Origin: Sandaracinaceae bacterium
Lineage (GTDB): Bacteria; Myxococcota_A; Polyangia; Polyangiales; Houyiibacteriaceae
NCBI GenBank assembly: GCA_016706685.1
Contig: JADJJE010000018.1
Span: forward strand, 62,001-126,000
DNA: 64,000 nt
Direction of reading: 5' to 3'
Each line of letters begins with the position of its first letter. Within the stretch, counting starts at the first letter, position 1. Below the pieces are notes generated by a model, which did no database searches, was not told where the DNA came from, and was given only the letters and a program-made list of their open reading frames with translations. Position numbers and translations under genes: made by a program. Below are positions 53,248 to 62,905 of this stretch, one piece after another.

Positions 53248-55023
53248 TCAGTCGAGTGACGCCGGCCTGTGCTGCGCGTCGCCCGGGGTGCGCACCACCA
53301 AGCGATAGTCGCCCACGGGGAGGTCGTGGGGCACGCCGAAGCCGCCGAAGAAGCGCCCTTGCGCGTCGGTCACGGCCACGCCCAAGAGGCGCTCGCCGCG
53401 ACCCGCGAGCAGCACCTCCACGCGCATGCGGCCCACCGCGGTGCCGGCGTCGTCCACGACGCGCCCCTGGATCTCCAGCGCCCGGCCACGCAGCACCTCG
53501 GGGCTGGACGTGGTGAGCTGCACGCGCACCCCGCGGCGCTCGGCGGCAGCCGTCCCACCCGTGCCGGAGCTGCTGGCCGTGCCGCTCCCTGCAGACGAGC
53601 GGGTGCCCGAAGCGGCCTCGCTGCCGTTCGTGCCCGACGCCGCAGCATCGTCTCCCCCGGGCTCGCTGCCCTCCGTGCCGCTGCTGCTCGCGTTGTCGGC
53701 GCCTGGCTCGGTGCTGGTGGCACCCGCGCCGTCTCCTGGCTCGCCGGCCCGGTCGAGGGCTGCGCGGTACGCCGGTGGCTGGGGCAGCGGGTCCGGCATG
53801 CGCGGCTCGTAACGCGGCGCTTCGGGGTCGCCCTGCGTGCGCACCCCCACCGGCGCACCGCCCAGGTCCACCCGCAGCCAGTCGCCGTCGGGCAGCCGCA
53901 CCTCCACCCACGCGTGCGCCTCGTTCATGACGAAGTGCGTGGGGATGCCCAGGGCCAGCGCCGTGATGGTGAACGCATAGGCCCGGTGACGGCACACCCC
54001 CAGCATGCCGCGGGCCAGGTCCACGTAGATGTCCTGACCGTCACCGAACTCCTCGTTGGCCGAGCGGAACGAGCGGAAGTGATGCACCAGCCCCGCGAGC
54101 GCCTCGGTGTAGCCGCTGCGCGGGGTCAAGTGCAGCACCTCGGCTGCGAAGGCCAGGGCGTTCTCGCGCACCTGCGCTGGCATGAGCGGCACCTCGGCCG
54201 CGCGCGCGCCCACGGGCAGCCCCACCTCGGGAAGCTCACGGTTGAAGTAGCCCACCGGCGCGTCGGTCAGGAACGCCAGGCGAATGACGGCCGGCGCCCC
54301 GGCCGGCGCGCGCACGAAGTAGTTGCCGGCCTCGTCGCGCTCGAACTGCAGCGGCACGCGCGGCTCGGTCTGCACGCTGAGGATCTGGCTCTCGGGGCTG
54401 ACCGACGGGATGGGCACCCGCGCGCCGCCGCGAAAGTCCAGCGTCACGCTGCCCCAGAAGCGGTCGCGCCCCTGCGCGGGGGCGTTCGCCACGGTGAGCG
54501 TCTCCACCACCGACGAGCCCGCGACCAGCACCGGCACGCCGTCGGCGGCCAGCACCACGCGGTCGAGCGCGCTCACGCGCTTGTGCGGCATGACCGACGG
54601 CGAGAAGGCCTCGGTGTAGTCCACGTCCTGCTCGAGGCTGGTGACCCGGTCGGGGCGGAACTCGGGCGAGCGGCGCCCCGGCTCATCGCGCCCCATGCCG
54701 TCCCCTGGCTGCGCCACCATGCGCGGCCCCAGCGGCTCGGCGCTGGTCAGGTTGGGCGCGGCCAGCACCTCCCCGTCGTAGACGATGGCGCTCGGCGTGC
54801 CTTCGGGGGTCTCCCAGACGCTCAGCTCGTCGTCGCTCACGGCGGGCACGTACTCGTGCAGGACGGGCGTCTCGTCAGCCCACGCATGGAAGGGGAGGGC
54901 CCCGCTCAGCGCCACCAACACCAAAAGCCCCAAAATGCGCCGACCGAAGACACGGGTCGACGCGCCGCCCCGGACGGCTATCCTGTCCGACAACGTGGAC
55001 GCGCTAACGATTCTGGTCTCCAT
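53248..55023 (-). CDS. Secreted transglutaminase-like protein
   Basis: 591 residues. Signal peptide with VFGRRILGLLVLVALSGA and cleavage near HAWA. The transglutaminase/cysteine-protease core is residues about 290-400: Cys in MLGVCRHRAYAF, His in NEAHAWVEV, Asp in WLRVDLG, the classic Cys-His-Asp triad. A long Ser/Gly/Thr/Glu-rich linker follows (about 440-510), then a beta-rich Ig-like C-terminal domain. Such proteins may crosslink or trim periplasmic or surface proteins. ATG at 55023 is chosen; another lies 24 bases upstream. Either start lies inside the oppositely oriented protease gene. Confidence 0.85.
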   Translation of the reverse strand: METRIVSASTLSDRIAVRGGASTRVFGRRILGLLVLVALSGALPFHAWADETPVLHEYVPAVSDDELSVWETPEGTPSAIVYDGEVLAAPNLTSAEPLGPRMVAQPGDGMGRDEPGRRSPEFRPDRVTSLEQDVDYTEAFSPSVMPHKRVSALDRVVLAADGVPVLVAGSSVVETLTVANAPAQGRDRFWGSVTLDFRGGARVPIPSVSPESQILSVQTEPRVPLQFERDEAGNYFVRAPAGAPAVIRLAFLTDAPVGYFNRELPEVGLPVGARAAEVPLMPAQVRENALAFAAEVLHLTPRSGYTEALAGLVHHFRSFRSANEEFGDGQDIYVDLARGMLGVCRHRAYAFTITALALGIPTHFVMNEAHAWVEVRLPDGDWLRVDLGGAPVGVRTQGDPEAPRYEPRMPDPLPQPPAYRAALDRAGEPGDGAGATSTEPGADNASSSGTEGSEPGGDDAAASGTNGSEAASGTRSSAGSGTASSSGTGGTAAAERRGVRVQLTTSSPEVLRGRALEIQGRVVDDAGTAVGRMRVEVLLAGRGERLLGVAVTDAQGRFFGGFGVPHDLPVGDYRLVVRTPGDAQHRPASLD

Positions 55024-56041
55024 CGTGGGTCTCTCTGTGATGGTCATCGTACACGAGACCGGTCACTACCTCGCCGCGCGCGCGTTCGGCATGCGGGTGC
55101 TGCGCTACAGCATCGGCTTTGGGCCCACGCTGTTCAAGTGGCAGCCCAAGGGCAGCGACACGATCTTCCAGGTCGCGGCCATCCCCTTCCTGGCCTACGT
55201 GCAGATCGCGGGCATGAACCCGTACGAGGAGAACGACCCGGACGACGAGGGCCTCTTCAACAAGAAGAGCGTGCTCGGGCGCATCGTGACCATCGCGGCC
55301 GGCCCCGTGGCCAACTACATCCTGGCGGTGCTCATCTTCTTCGGGCTGCTGGTCAGCTACAACATGCCCGACCAGTCGCCCAGCGTGCCGCCGCAGGCGG
55401 GCACCGTGCTCGAGCCCTCGCCCGCGCACGAGAGCGGCCTGCTCCCCGGCGACGTGTTCATCAGCGTGGCGGGCCAGCCCGTGGGCACCTTCGACGACGT
55501 GGTGGCCGCCACACGGACCCGCGGGGGAGTGGCCACCGACTACGTCATCGAGCGCGCCGGCGAGCGCATGACGCTCACCATCACGCCGCGCGCCGAGGGC
55601 GACACCGCGCGCATCGGCGTGGGCAGCGCGGCGACGGAGGGGCTGCGCGGCGCGTCGCCCGCGGAAGCTCTGGAAGAAGCCATGCTCATCCCGTGGGAGC
55701 GCACCAAGGGCACTCTCATCGGCATGGCGACCATGTTCCAGGACCGCAGCACCGAGGGCGTGGGTGGGCCGGTGGCCATCGCCGGCATGCTGGCCGAGGC
55801 CGCAGACAAGGGCTGGCAGCACTTCGTGGGCCTCATCGGGCTCATCTCCATCGCGCTCGGCGTGTTCAACCTGCTGCCCTTCCCGGCGCTGGACGGCGGC
55901 CGCCTAGTGTTCCTGGGCTTCGAGGTCATCACGCGCCGCAAGCCCAACGAGCGCTTCGAGACGGCGGTGCACGTCATCGGCATCCTGTTCCTGCTGAGCG
56001 TGATGGTGCTGGTGACGTACCGCGACATCTTCGGGGGGTGA
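54995..56041 (+). CDS. rseP: RseP-type site-2 zinc metalloprotease
   Basis: 348 residues. Multi-pass inner-membrane protease with HETGH in helix 1 (VIVHETGHYLAAR), GGPVAIAGM in the middle, the PALDGGR motif near the C-terminus and one PDZ domain (about residues 120-205). RseP cuts anti-sigma factors and signal-peptide remnants within the membrane. E. coli RseP has two PDZ domains; the single one here fits shorter homologues. The start is GTG at 54995, just before the first membrane helix; no ATG fits better. Divergent and overlapping by 29 bases with the transglutaminase gene. No dxr, bam or sigE genes are adjacent. Confidence 0.9.
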   Translation: MDALTILVSIVGLSVMVIVHETGHYLAARAFGMRVLRYSIGFGPTLFKWQPKGSDTIFQVAAIPFLAYVQIAGMNPYEENDPDDEGLFNKKSVLGRIVTIAAGPVANYILAVLIFFGLLVSYNMPDQSPSVPPQAGTVLEPSPAHESGLLPGDVFISVAGQPVGTFDDVVAATRTRGGVATDYVIERAGERMTLTITPRAEGDTARIGVGSAATEGLRGASPAEALEEAMLIPWERTKGTLIGMATMFQDRSTEGVGGPVAIAGMLAEAADKGWQHFVGLIGLISIALGVFNLLPFPALDGGRLVFLGFEVITRRKPNERFETAVHVIGILFLLSVMVLVTYRDIFGG

Positions 56042-56090
56042 GGGCGGCGCGACGGTTGACACCCGCGCAGCGCCCGGCGACTGTCGGCGC

Positions 56091-56717
56091 ATGGACCTCC
56101 GCAGCGACTCCTTCGAGCACAACGCCCCCATCCCCGCGCGCTGCGCCTTCGGCACGTACGACGCCGAGAGCCACGTGCGCTTGAGCGACAACAAGAGCCC
56201 GCACCTGGCGTGGTCGGACGCGCCGGACAGCACGCAGAGCTACGTGGTCATCTGCACGGACTTCGACGCGCCCAGCAAGGCCGACGACGTGAACCAAGAG
56301 GGCCGCACCGTGCCGTACGACCTGCCGCGCGTGGCCTTTCACCACTGGGCGCTGGTCGACGTGCCCGCCAGCAAGACCACGCTCGCCGAGGGCGAGTTCG
56401 GCGTGGGCGTCACGCCGCGCGGCAAGAGCGGGCCCGACAGCGCTGGCGGCACGCGCAGCGGGCTGAACGGGTACACCGAGTGGTTCGCGGGCGACGCCGA
56501 CATGGGCGGCCAGTATTTCGGCTACGACGGACCGTGCCCGCCCTGGAACGACGAGCGGCTGCATCGCTACCAGTTCGTGGTCTATGCGCTGGACGTGCCG
56601 CGCGCTCCGGTGGAAGGCACGTTCCGCGTGGAGCAGGTGCTCGAGGCCATCGCACCGCACGTGGTGGCGAAGGCGGGCATCGCGGGGACGTACCAGATCA
56701 ATCCGGACGCCAAGTAG
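56091..56717 (+). CDS. PEBP/YbhB-family protein
   Basis: 208 residues, cytoplasmic. Conserved features of the phosphatidylethanolamine-binding (YbhB/RKIP) family: an early SPHLAWSDAPDSTQSY stretch, VVICTDFDAP, FHHWALVDVP, GYDGPCPPWNDER and RYQFVVYALD. The biochemical role of bacterial members is poorly known; ligand or inhibitor binding is usual. ATG at 56091. Ends in a hairpin before the convergent TonB-like gene. Confidence 0.9.
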   Translation: MDLRSDSFEHNAPIPARCAFGTYDAESHVRLSDNKSPHLAWSDAPDSTQSYVVICTDFDAPSKADDVNQEGRTVPYDLPRVAFHHWALVDVPASKTTLAEGEFGVGVTPRGKSGPDSAGGTRSGLNGYTEWFAGDADMGGQYFGYDGPCPPWNDERLHRYQFVVYALDVPRAPVEGTFRVEQVLEAIAPHVVAKAGIAGTYQINPDAK

Positions 56718-56743
56718 AGCGCGGGCCTGCGGGCCCACGCGCT
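56718..56743. terminator. Bidirectional hairpin terminator
   Basis: AGCGCGxGGCC... stem with matching GGCCC...CGCGCT arms (one unpaired base each side), followed by TTTG on the plus strand. Begins right after the PEBP stop and ends five bases before the TonB-like stop on the other strand. Confidence 0.6.
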
Positions 56744-56747
56744 TTGC

Positions 56748-57707
56748 TCAGCGAACGAGCGTCATGCGGATGGGAACCGTGATCTCTTGTGGCCCGCCGT
56801 CCCAAGCCGTGCGCAGCTCCGCCGGCGGGGCGGGCACGCTGGCCAGGCGCTCGGCGGCCTCGAGCACGGCCGTGTCCAGGCTGGTGTGGCCGGAGGAGCG
56901 CTTCACGCGGCGGCGCAGGATGTTGCCCTGGGCATCCACCAAAAGCCCGATCATCACGGTGCCCTCGAGCCCCGCGATGACGGCTGCGCGTGGGTAGACC
57001 ACGGCAGGCCGCACTCGACCGTTGAGGGTGGCCATGTAGCCGCGCATCAGGCCGCGCATGTCCACGCCCGTGCCCGTTCCCTCGCTGGGCCGCGTGGCGG
57101 CCGGGTTGGTCTCGCTGGCAGTCGGGGTGCTGCCCACGCCGTGCGTGCTGCCGCCCGCGGTGCCGGTGGTGAACGCGGGGCCACCGGCTGCGGCGCTGGT
57201 GGCGGCCAGCACTTCGGCGGCCGCGGGCGGCGGAGCGCTGGGCGCAGGCTCGCTCTCGGGAGGCGGGGCCGCGGGGGTCACGGCGGCTGCCGGGGGCGGC
57301 GTCAGCGGCTGCTGGGCCTCGGGTGGCGGCGGGACCACCAGCGGCTCGGGGGCGGGCGGCGGCTCCGGGGCAACCGGCAGCATGACCTCCCGCAGGTCCA
57401 TGAACATGAGGTCGGGCTCGGCGGCCACGGGCTGCAGCGCTGCGGCGCTGGGCATGAAGACCGTCATGAGCACGTGGGCGCCCACCGACAGCAGCACGCA
57501 CACGGGCACGTGCCAGCCGTCCGGCACGGTGCGCCTTCGGGTCTGACCTTCGGGGGCGCCTTCGGGCCCGCGGGGTGCGCGAAGCTGCCGCCCCGTCTGC
57601 TCGACCCGGCCCGGAGGGGCGTCCGAGCGCACCTCCCGGGGGAGATCTTCCACCAGCCGCAGCGTCGCGGGAGGGAGCATCTCGGTCGAGGTTTCGAGCG
57701 CCTGCAT
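56748..57707 (-). CDS. TonB-family energy transducer
   Basis: 319 residues. A ~60-residue cytoplasmic N-terminus, one membrane helix (about 65-90), a Pro/Ala-rich periplasmic linker of about 100 residues, and a TonB C-terminal domain with YPRAAVIAGLEGTVMIGLLVDAQG. TonB couples ExbBD proton motive force to outer-membrane receptors. No exbB/exbD is adjacent. The cytoplasmic N-terminus before the membrane helix is longer than in E. coli TonB (about 10 residues), as in some myxobacterial AgmX/TonB-like proteins. An AT-rich possible Fur box is upstream. It could serve the receptor at 2.8-5.3 kb. Confidence 0.85.
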   Translation of the reverse strand: MQALETSTEMLPPATLRLVEDLPREVRSDAPPGRVEQTGRQLRAPRGPEGAPEGQTRRRTVPDGWHVPVCVLLSVGAHVLMTVFMPSAAALQPVAAEPDLMFMDLREVMLPVAPEPPPAPEPLVVPPPPEAQQPLTPPPAAAVTPAAPPPESEPAPSAPPPAAAEVLAATSAAAGGPAFTTGTAGGSTHGVGSTPTASETNPAATRPSEGTGTGVDMRGLMRGYMATLNGRVRPAVVYPRAAVIAGLEGTVMIGLLVDAQGNILRRRVKRSSGHTSLDTAVLEAAERLASVPAPPAELRTAWDGGPQEITVPIRMTLVR

Positions 57708-57720
57708 GGTCTACGGGTTA

Positions 57721-57745
57721 GATATTGATATTCGTTTTCGATTTC
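57721..57745. promoter_or_regulatory. AT-rich Fur-box-like sequence upstream of the TonB-like gene
   Basis: GATATTGATATTCGTTTTCGATTTC begins 14 bases upstream of the TonB-like ATG. One 19-base placement matches the Fur consensus GATAATGATAATCATTATC at about 12 of 19 positions. It stands out as an AT-rich block in GC-rich DNA. Not a perfect box. Confidence 0.35.
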
Positions 57746-57820
57746 AGCAAGCCGAAACGCGCCTTGTGTGATCGGTCGTACGCTGGGTAGCGGGGCGTCT
57801 TCCCTGGCCCCCGAGACCGG

Positions 57821-60559
57821 TCACCCCCGACGGCGCCTGAGCCCCCAGCGGCCCCGCCGGAACACCAGCAGGCCGAGGCCGAGCCCCAGCCAGACGGCCC
57901 CGTTCTGGCTCGCACCCGCTCCATGGCCGGCCGAGCACAGCGCGCCCCCGCGGATGTCCACGCGCGGAGCGTCCGAGGCGTCCTGGAAGTCCCAGATGCC
58001 GTCGCGGTCGGCGTCGGGCAGCGGAAGGGCCGTCCCCCCCGCCATCACGTCCACGCGGTCTACGAGCCCGTTCATGTTTCCGTCGCTCGTGCCGTCCAGG
58101 CGGCCGTCCTCATCGGCGTCTGTGCCCCCCGCCTCGGTCGTGTCGGTGGCGCCCTCGGCGTCAGAGTCGAGGTCCAGGTAGTCCGGCGTCCCGTTGGCGT
58201 CCGTGTCGCGCACGGTCACCACGGACACGGTCTGTTCCGGGTCGTCGTCGTCGGCGTCCGCGGTGGTCACCAGGCCGTCTCGGTCGCGGTCGCGTGTGTC
58301 GTCGAGGCGTCCGTCCCGATTGGCGTCCAGCACGTCGCGCCCGGCGTTCTCGAGCGTGTCTGGGATGCCGTCGCCATCTGCGTCGAGGTCCAGCTGGTTG
58401 GGCACACCGTCGGCGTCTGCGTCGCTGCGGTCGTCGGTGCCGTTGCCGTTCAGGTCCAGGAAGCCGAGCGCCTCGTCATCGCGCCAGTTGGGCGTGCCGT
58501 CTTGGTCGTGGTCCAGCGAGTAGTCCGCGCCGGCACCCTCCACCAGGTCGGTGATGCCGTCGTTGTCGTCGTCGGCGTCCTTGTCGTCGGGCACGGAGTC
58601 GTCGTCGCTGTCGGCCGTGGCCAGCGGGAAGCAGCGCCGACGCGGCACGTCGCACGTGAAGCCCACGCCGCAGTCGGCCTCGGCCACGCAGCCGCAGCGG
58701 TTCCCCTCGGTGGCGGTGATGCACACGCTGCCGCCTGCCGCGTCGCGGCACTCGCTCGCGTCGAGGCACGCGCCACACGTCCCGGCGTCCTCGTTGCAGA
58801 GCCCGGCGCCCGGGTCGCGGTCGAAGCACTCCACGCTGTTCACGCACACCAGGCAGTCTCCGCTCGCGCAGATGGGCGCGTTGCTCGGGCAGTCGAGGTG
58901 CCGCTCGCACGCCACGCACTGCCCGTTCGGGCCACAGTAGGGTGCGCTCGGGTCGCCGCACTCGGCGTCGCTGGTGCAGCCGCGGCAGGCGCGCGCCACC
59001 GCGTCGCACACGGGCGCGAGCGGGCCACACGCGCTCGCCTCGGCGGGGGTGCACTGCACGCAAGCGTGATCGCCCAAGTCGCACACGCCCAAGCCCGGCG
59101 CGCTGCAGTCGTCGCTCGTGTTGCAGCCCGAGCAGCCGGACGCGACGCTCCACTGCAGCGGTCGCAGCGGGTCACACACCTCGCAGGCGTCGAGCGGGTT
59201 GCTCGCGCCGCTCGCCACGCAGGCGGCGTCGATCACGCAGCCGCTGGCCACCACGTTGTCGCAAGCGTCCACGGACTCGTCGCACACGTCGTCGGTGCAG
59301 CCGAGGCCATCGCCGCAGGGGCTCGCACCGCCCACGCAGCTGCCAGCCAGGCACGCATCGCTGCCGGTGCAGAAGCGCCCATCATCGCAAGGGTCGCCAT
59401 CGTCCACTGCGGTCCACACGGCGCTGCTCACGCCCGGGTTGCAGCGCTCGCACACGTTGGCGGCGTTGAGGTCGCCGGCGTCGTAGCACTGGCCATCGAT
59501 CGAGCAGTCGCAGCCCTCGTCGAGGTCGATGCGGAGCTCCTCGAAGCGCGCGAACGCCTCGGGCGCGCCCGGGGTCCCCGACACGTCCGAGAGCGTCACG
59601 TCCACGCGGTACTGCAGGAACGCGCCGGGCGGCACGCTAGAGAGCACAGCGCCGCTCGCGAACGGGCCCGACCAGGCGGCCGTGCTCACGTCGGCTTCGC
59701 TCGCCCCGGTGCGCAGGTAGACGGCGACCGTGGCGTCGCCCACCTGGGCATCGAACGCGAGGCCAACGAGCCCGCGCGGGTTCCCCAGCGCGAACACCGA
59801 TGACTCGAGCGAGCCCGTGAGGCCGGACGCGAAGAAGAACGGTACCGGTGTGCCGGGCGCTCCGTTGTTGGGCAGCGAGCCCAGCGGCACGTCCACCAGC
59901 ACGCCACCGGCTGCATCGGCCACCACCTGCAGCTGCTGCAAGTTGGTGCGGCTGGTGATCGCGCCGTCCACGCTGGCCCCGCTGTTGGGCAGCTGCAGGA
60001 TGAACCCGTCGCCACAGCCGTTGTTCCAGGCGTGCGAGACCATGCCCACGCCGCCCACCAGCGTGACGTCGTCCTGCTCGTCCGAGTGCACGAGCGTGAC
60101 TCCCGCGTTGGCCGTGAAGCTGGCCTCGTAGGCTCCCGAGCAGCCCATGGTGTCCGACCCGTCGGCCACCGAGACCAGGCTCACGACCCCGGTGGTGGTG
60201 TCGCGGTGCACGAAGAAGCGCATGGCGCGGCACTCGGGCGCAGGGTCCGTGAGCGCCACCTCGCAGCCCATGAAGCCCACGTAGGCGAGCGCGCTCGAGG
60301 CGCTCTCGATGGCTCGCAGGGACCGCGTGGGGACGGCCGTGCCGCTGCGGAATACGACGGCGCGGGCGCCGAGCTCACCCGCGGTGTCCACGCTCCACTG
60401 ACCCGTGACGCTCGCGAAGGCAGCCTCGGTGGCCAGGTCGCTCGAGGTCGCCTGGCCAGGGCCGGCCGACCAGTCCGACTGCCGGAGCTCGTCGGCCTGG
60501 GCGTGCCCGAGGGGGAGCCACAGCGCGCTCGCGAGGAGGGCTCCCAGCCACGCCGTCAT
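57821..60559 (-). CDS. Secreted Cys-rich/TSP3-repeat protein with MYXO-CTERM
   Basis: 912 residues. Signal peptide from 60559 (MTAWLGALLASALWLPLGHA). The first ~330 residues are beta-rich. The middle has many Cys-rich loops (CDCSIDGQCYDAGD, CDDGRFCTGSDACL and similar). The region about 675-870 has thrombospondin type 3-like calcium-binding repeats (DADNDGITD, DADGDGIPD, DTDANGTPD). It ends with GGALCSAGHG, a helix and RRGRWGLRRRRG, a MYXO-CTERM. Ligand and role unknown. On the same strand as, and about 115 bases beyond, the ilvD stop. Confidence 0.8.
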   Translation of the reverse strand: MTAWLGALLASALWLPLGHAQADELRQSDWSAGPGQATSSDLATEAAFASVTGQWSVDTAGELGARAVVFRSGTAVPTRSLRAIESASSALAYVGFMGCEVALTDPAPECRAMRFFVHRDTTTGVVSLVSVADGSDTMGCSGAYEASFTANAGVTLVHSDEQDDVTLVGGVGMVSHAWNNGCGDGFILQLPNSGASVDGAITSRTNLQQLQVVADAAGGVLVDVPLGSLPNNGAPGTPVPFFFASGLTGSLESSVFALGNPRGLVGLAFDAQVGDATVAVYLRTGASEADVSTAAWSGPFASGAVLSSVPPGAFLQYRVDVTLSDVSGTPGAPEAFARFEELRIDLDEGCDCSIDGQCYDAGDLNAANVCERCNPGVSSAVWTAVDDGDPCDDGRFCTGSDACLAGSCVGGASPCGDGLGCTDDVCDESVDACDNVVASGCVIDAACVASGASNPLDACEVCDPLRPLQWSVASGCSGCNTSDDCSAPGLGVCDLGDHACVQCTPAEASACGPLAPVCDAVARACRGCTSDAECGDPSAPYCGPNGQCVACERHLDCPSNAPICASGDCLVCVNSVECFDRDPGAGLCNEDAGTCGACLDASECRDAAGGSVCITATEGNRCGCVAEADCGVGFTCDVPRRRCFPLATADSDDDSVPDDKDADDDNDGITDLVEGAGADYSLDHDQDGTPNWRDDEALGFLDLNGNGTDDRSDADADGVPNQLDLDADGDGIPDTLENAGRDVLDANRDGRLDDTRDRDRDGLVTTADADDDDPEQTVSVVTVRDTDANGTPDYLDLDSDAEGATDTTEAGGTDADEDGRLDGTSDGNMNGLVDRVDVMAGGTALPLPDADRDGIWDFQDASDAPRVDIRGGALCSAGHGAGASQNGAVWLGLGLGLLVFRRGRWGLRRRRG

Positions 60560-60674
60560 GGGATTCACGCGCGGACGACCAGCGCCCGGCGCGTAAGGTG
60601 AAGCAAGACACATAATCCCCATTGTACGCGATTGGGGACGGGTCGGTAGCGCTCGCCCTCTGGGGCGTGGCGTT

Positions 60675-62356
<1,682 letters not shown>

Positions 62357-62360
<4 letters not shown>

Positions 62361-62704
62361 GGTGCTTTGATGGTTGGTAGGGCCGCGAGGGTGGCTTTGA
62401 CGGTGCGGAGGTCTTGGTCGCAGTCGGTGATGTTGCCGGTGTACTCGATGATGTGGACGCCGGTGATGTACCAGGTGCCCACGACCAGGAGGATGACCTG
62501 GATGACGACGGCGAGGGCCCACCAGACGCTGGTGAGGACGCCCACGGGGACGGCGATGACGACCAGGGCGATCATCTTGATGGCGTTGTTGCGGTCGCGC
62601 TCGCTGGACGCTTTCAGCTGGACGAGGCGCTCGCGCTCGCGCTCCAAGAGGAAGACTTGGTGCCGGAGTCCTTCGGGGGAGTCGGGGGCGAGGGAGGTGC
62701 GCAC
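62357..62704 (-). CDS. Small two-helix membrane protein coupled to ilvD
   Basis: 115 residues, not recognised. A charged, coiled-coil-like N-terminus (ERERERLVQLKASSERDRNN) is followed by two hydrophobic helices (about 44-63 and 66-90) and a short tail. Starts with GTG (62704) and ends in the ilvD start (ATGA). The translational coupling is the only functional clue. A membrane-associated role beside a soluble dehydratase is unexpected. Confidence 0.6.
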
Positions 62705-62799
62705 CGCACACGTTTGTCATGCGCCCGCGGGGGGGTCAACGGTGCCGGCGCGCGAGGGCTTGCGCCAAGCGCGAAGAGGTCGCACCGTTGCGCCCTGCC

Positions 62800-62883
62800 G
62801 CGAGGATGGCGGAATGGCAGACGCGCCGGGTTTAGGTTCCGGTATCGCAAGATGTGGAGGTTCGAGTCCTCTTCCTCGCACCA
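62800..62883 (+). tRNA. tRNA-Leu(UAG)
   Basis: 84 bases. The 7-base acceptor GCGAGGA pairs with TCCTCGC, and the 3' end reads A-CCA, encoded in the genome. The anticodon stem CCGGG/TCCGG closes loop TTTAGGT, giving TAG. A long variable arm (TATCGCAAGATGT) marks a class II tRNA, and the T arm is GTGGAGGTTCGAGTCCTCT. It would read CUA and other CUN codons. It lies 22 bases from the convergent histidine kinase gene. Confidence 0.93.
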
Positions 62884-62905
62884 GGCCCCCCGCGCGTGGC
62901 TCGTC

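Noticed and set aside
56050..56091. TTGACA at about 56055 upstream of the PEBP gene as a -35 box.
   Set aside because: No convincing -10 at suitable spacing in the next 25 bases; a single hexamer is not enough in this GC-rich DNA.
57923..59803. Plus-strand frame of ~620 residues opposite the TSP3/MYXO-CTERM gene.
   Set aside because: Repetitive Val/Ala/His/Arg antisense reading of Asp-rich repeats; no start signal or domain.
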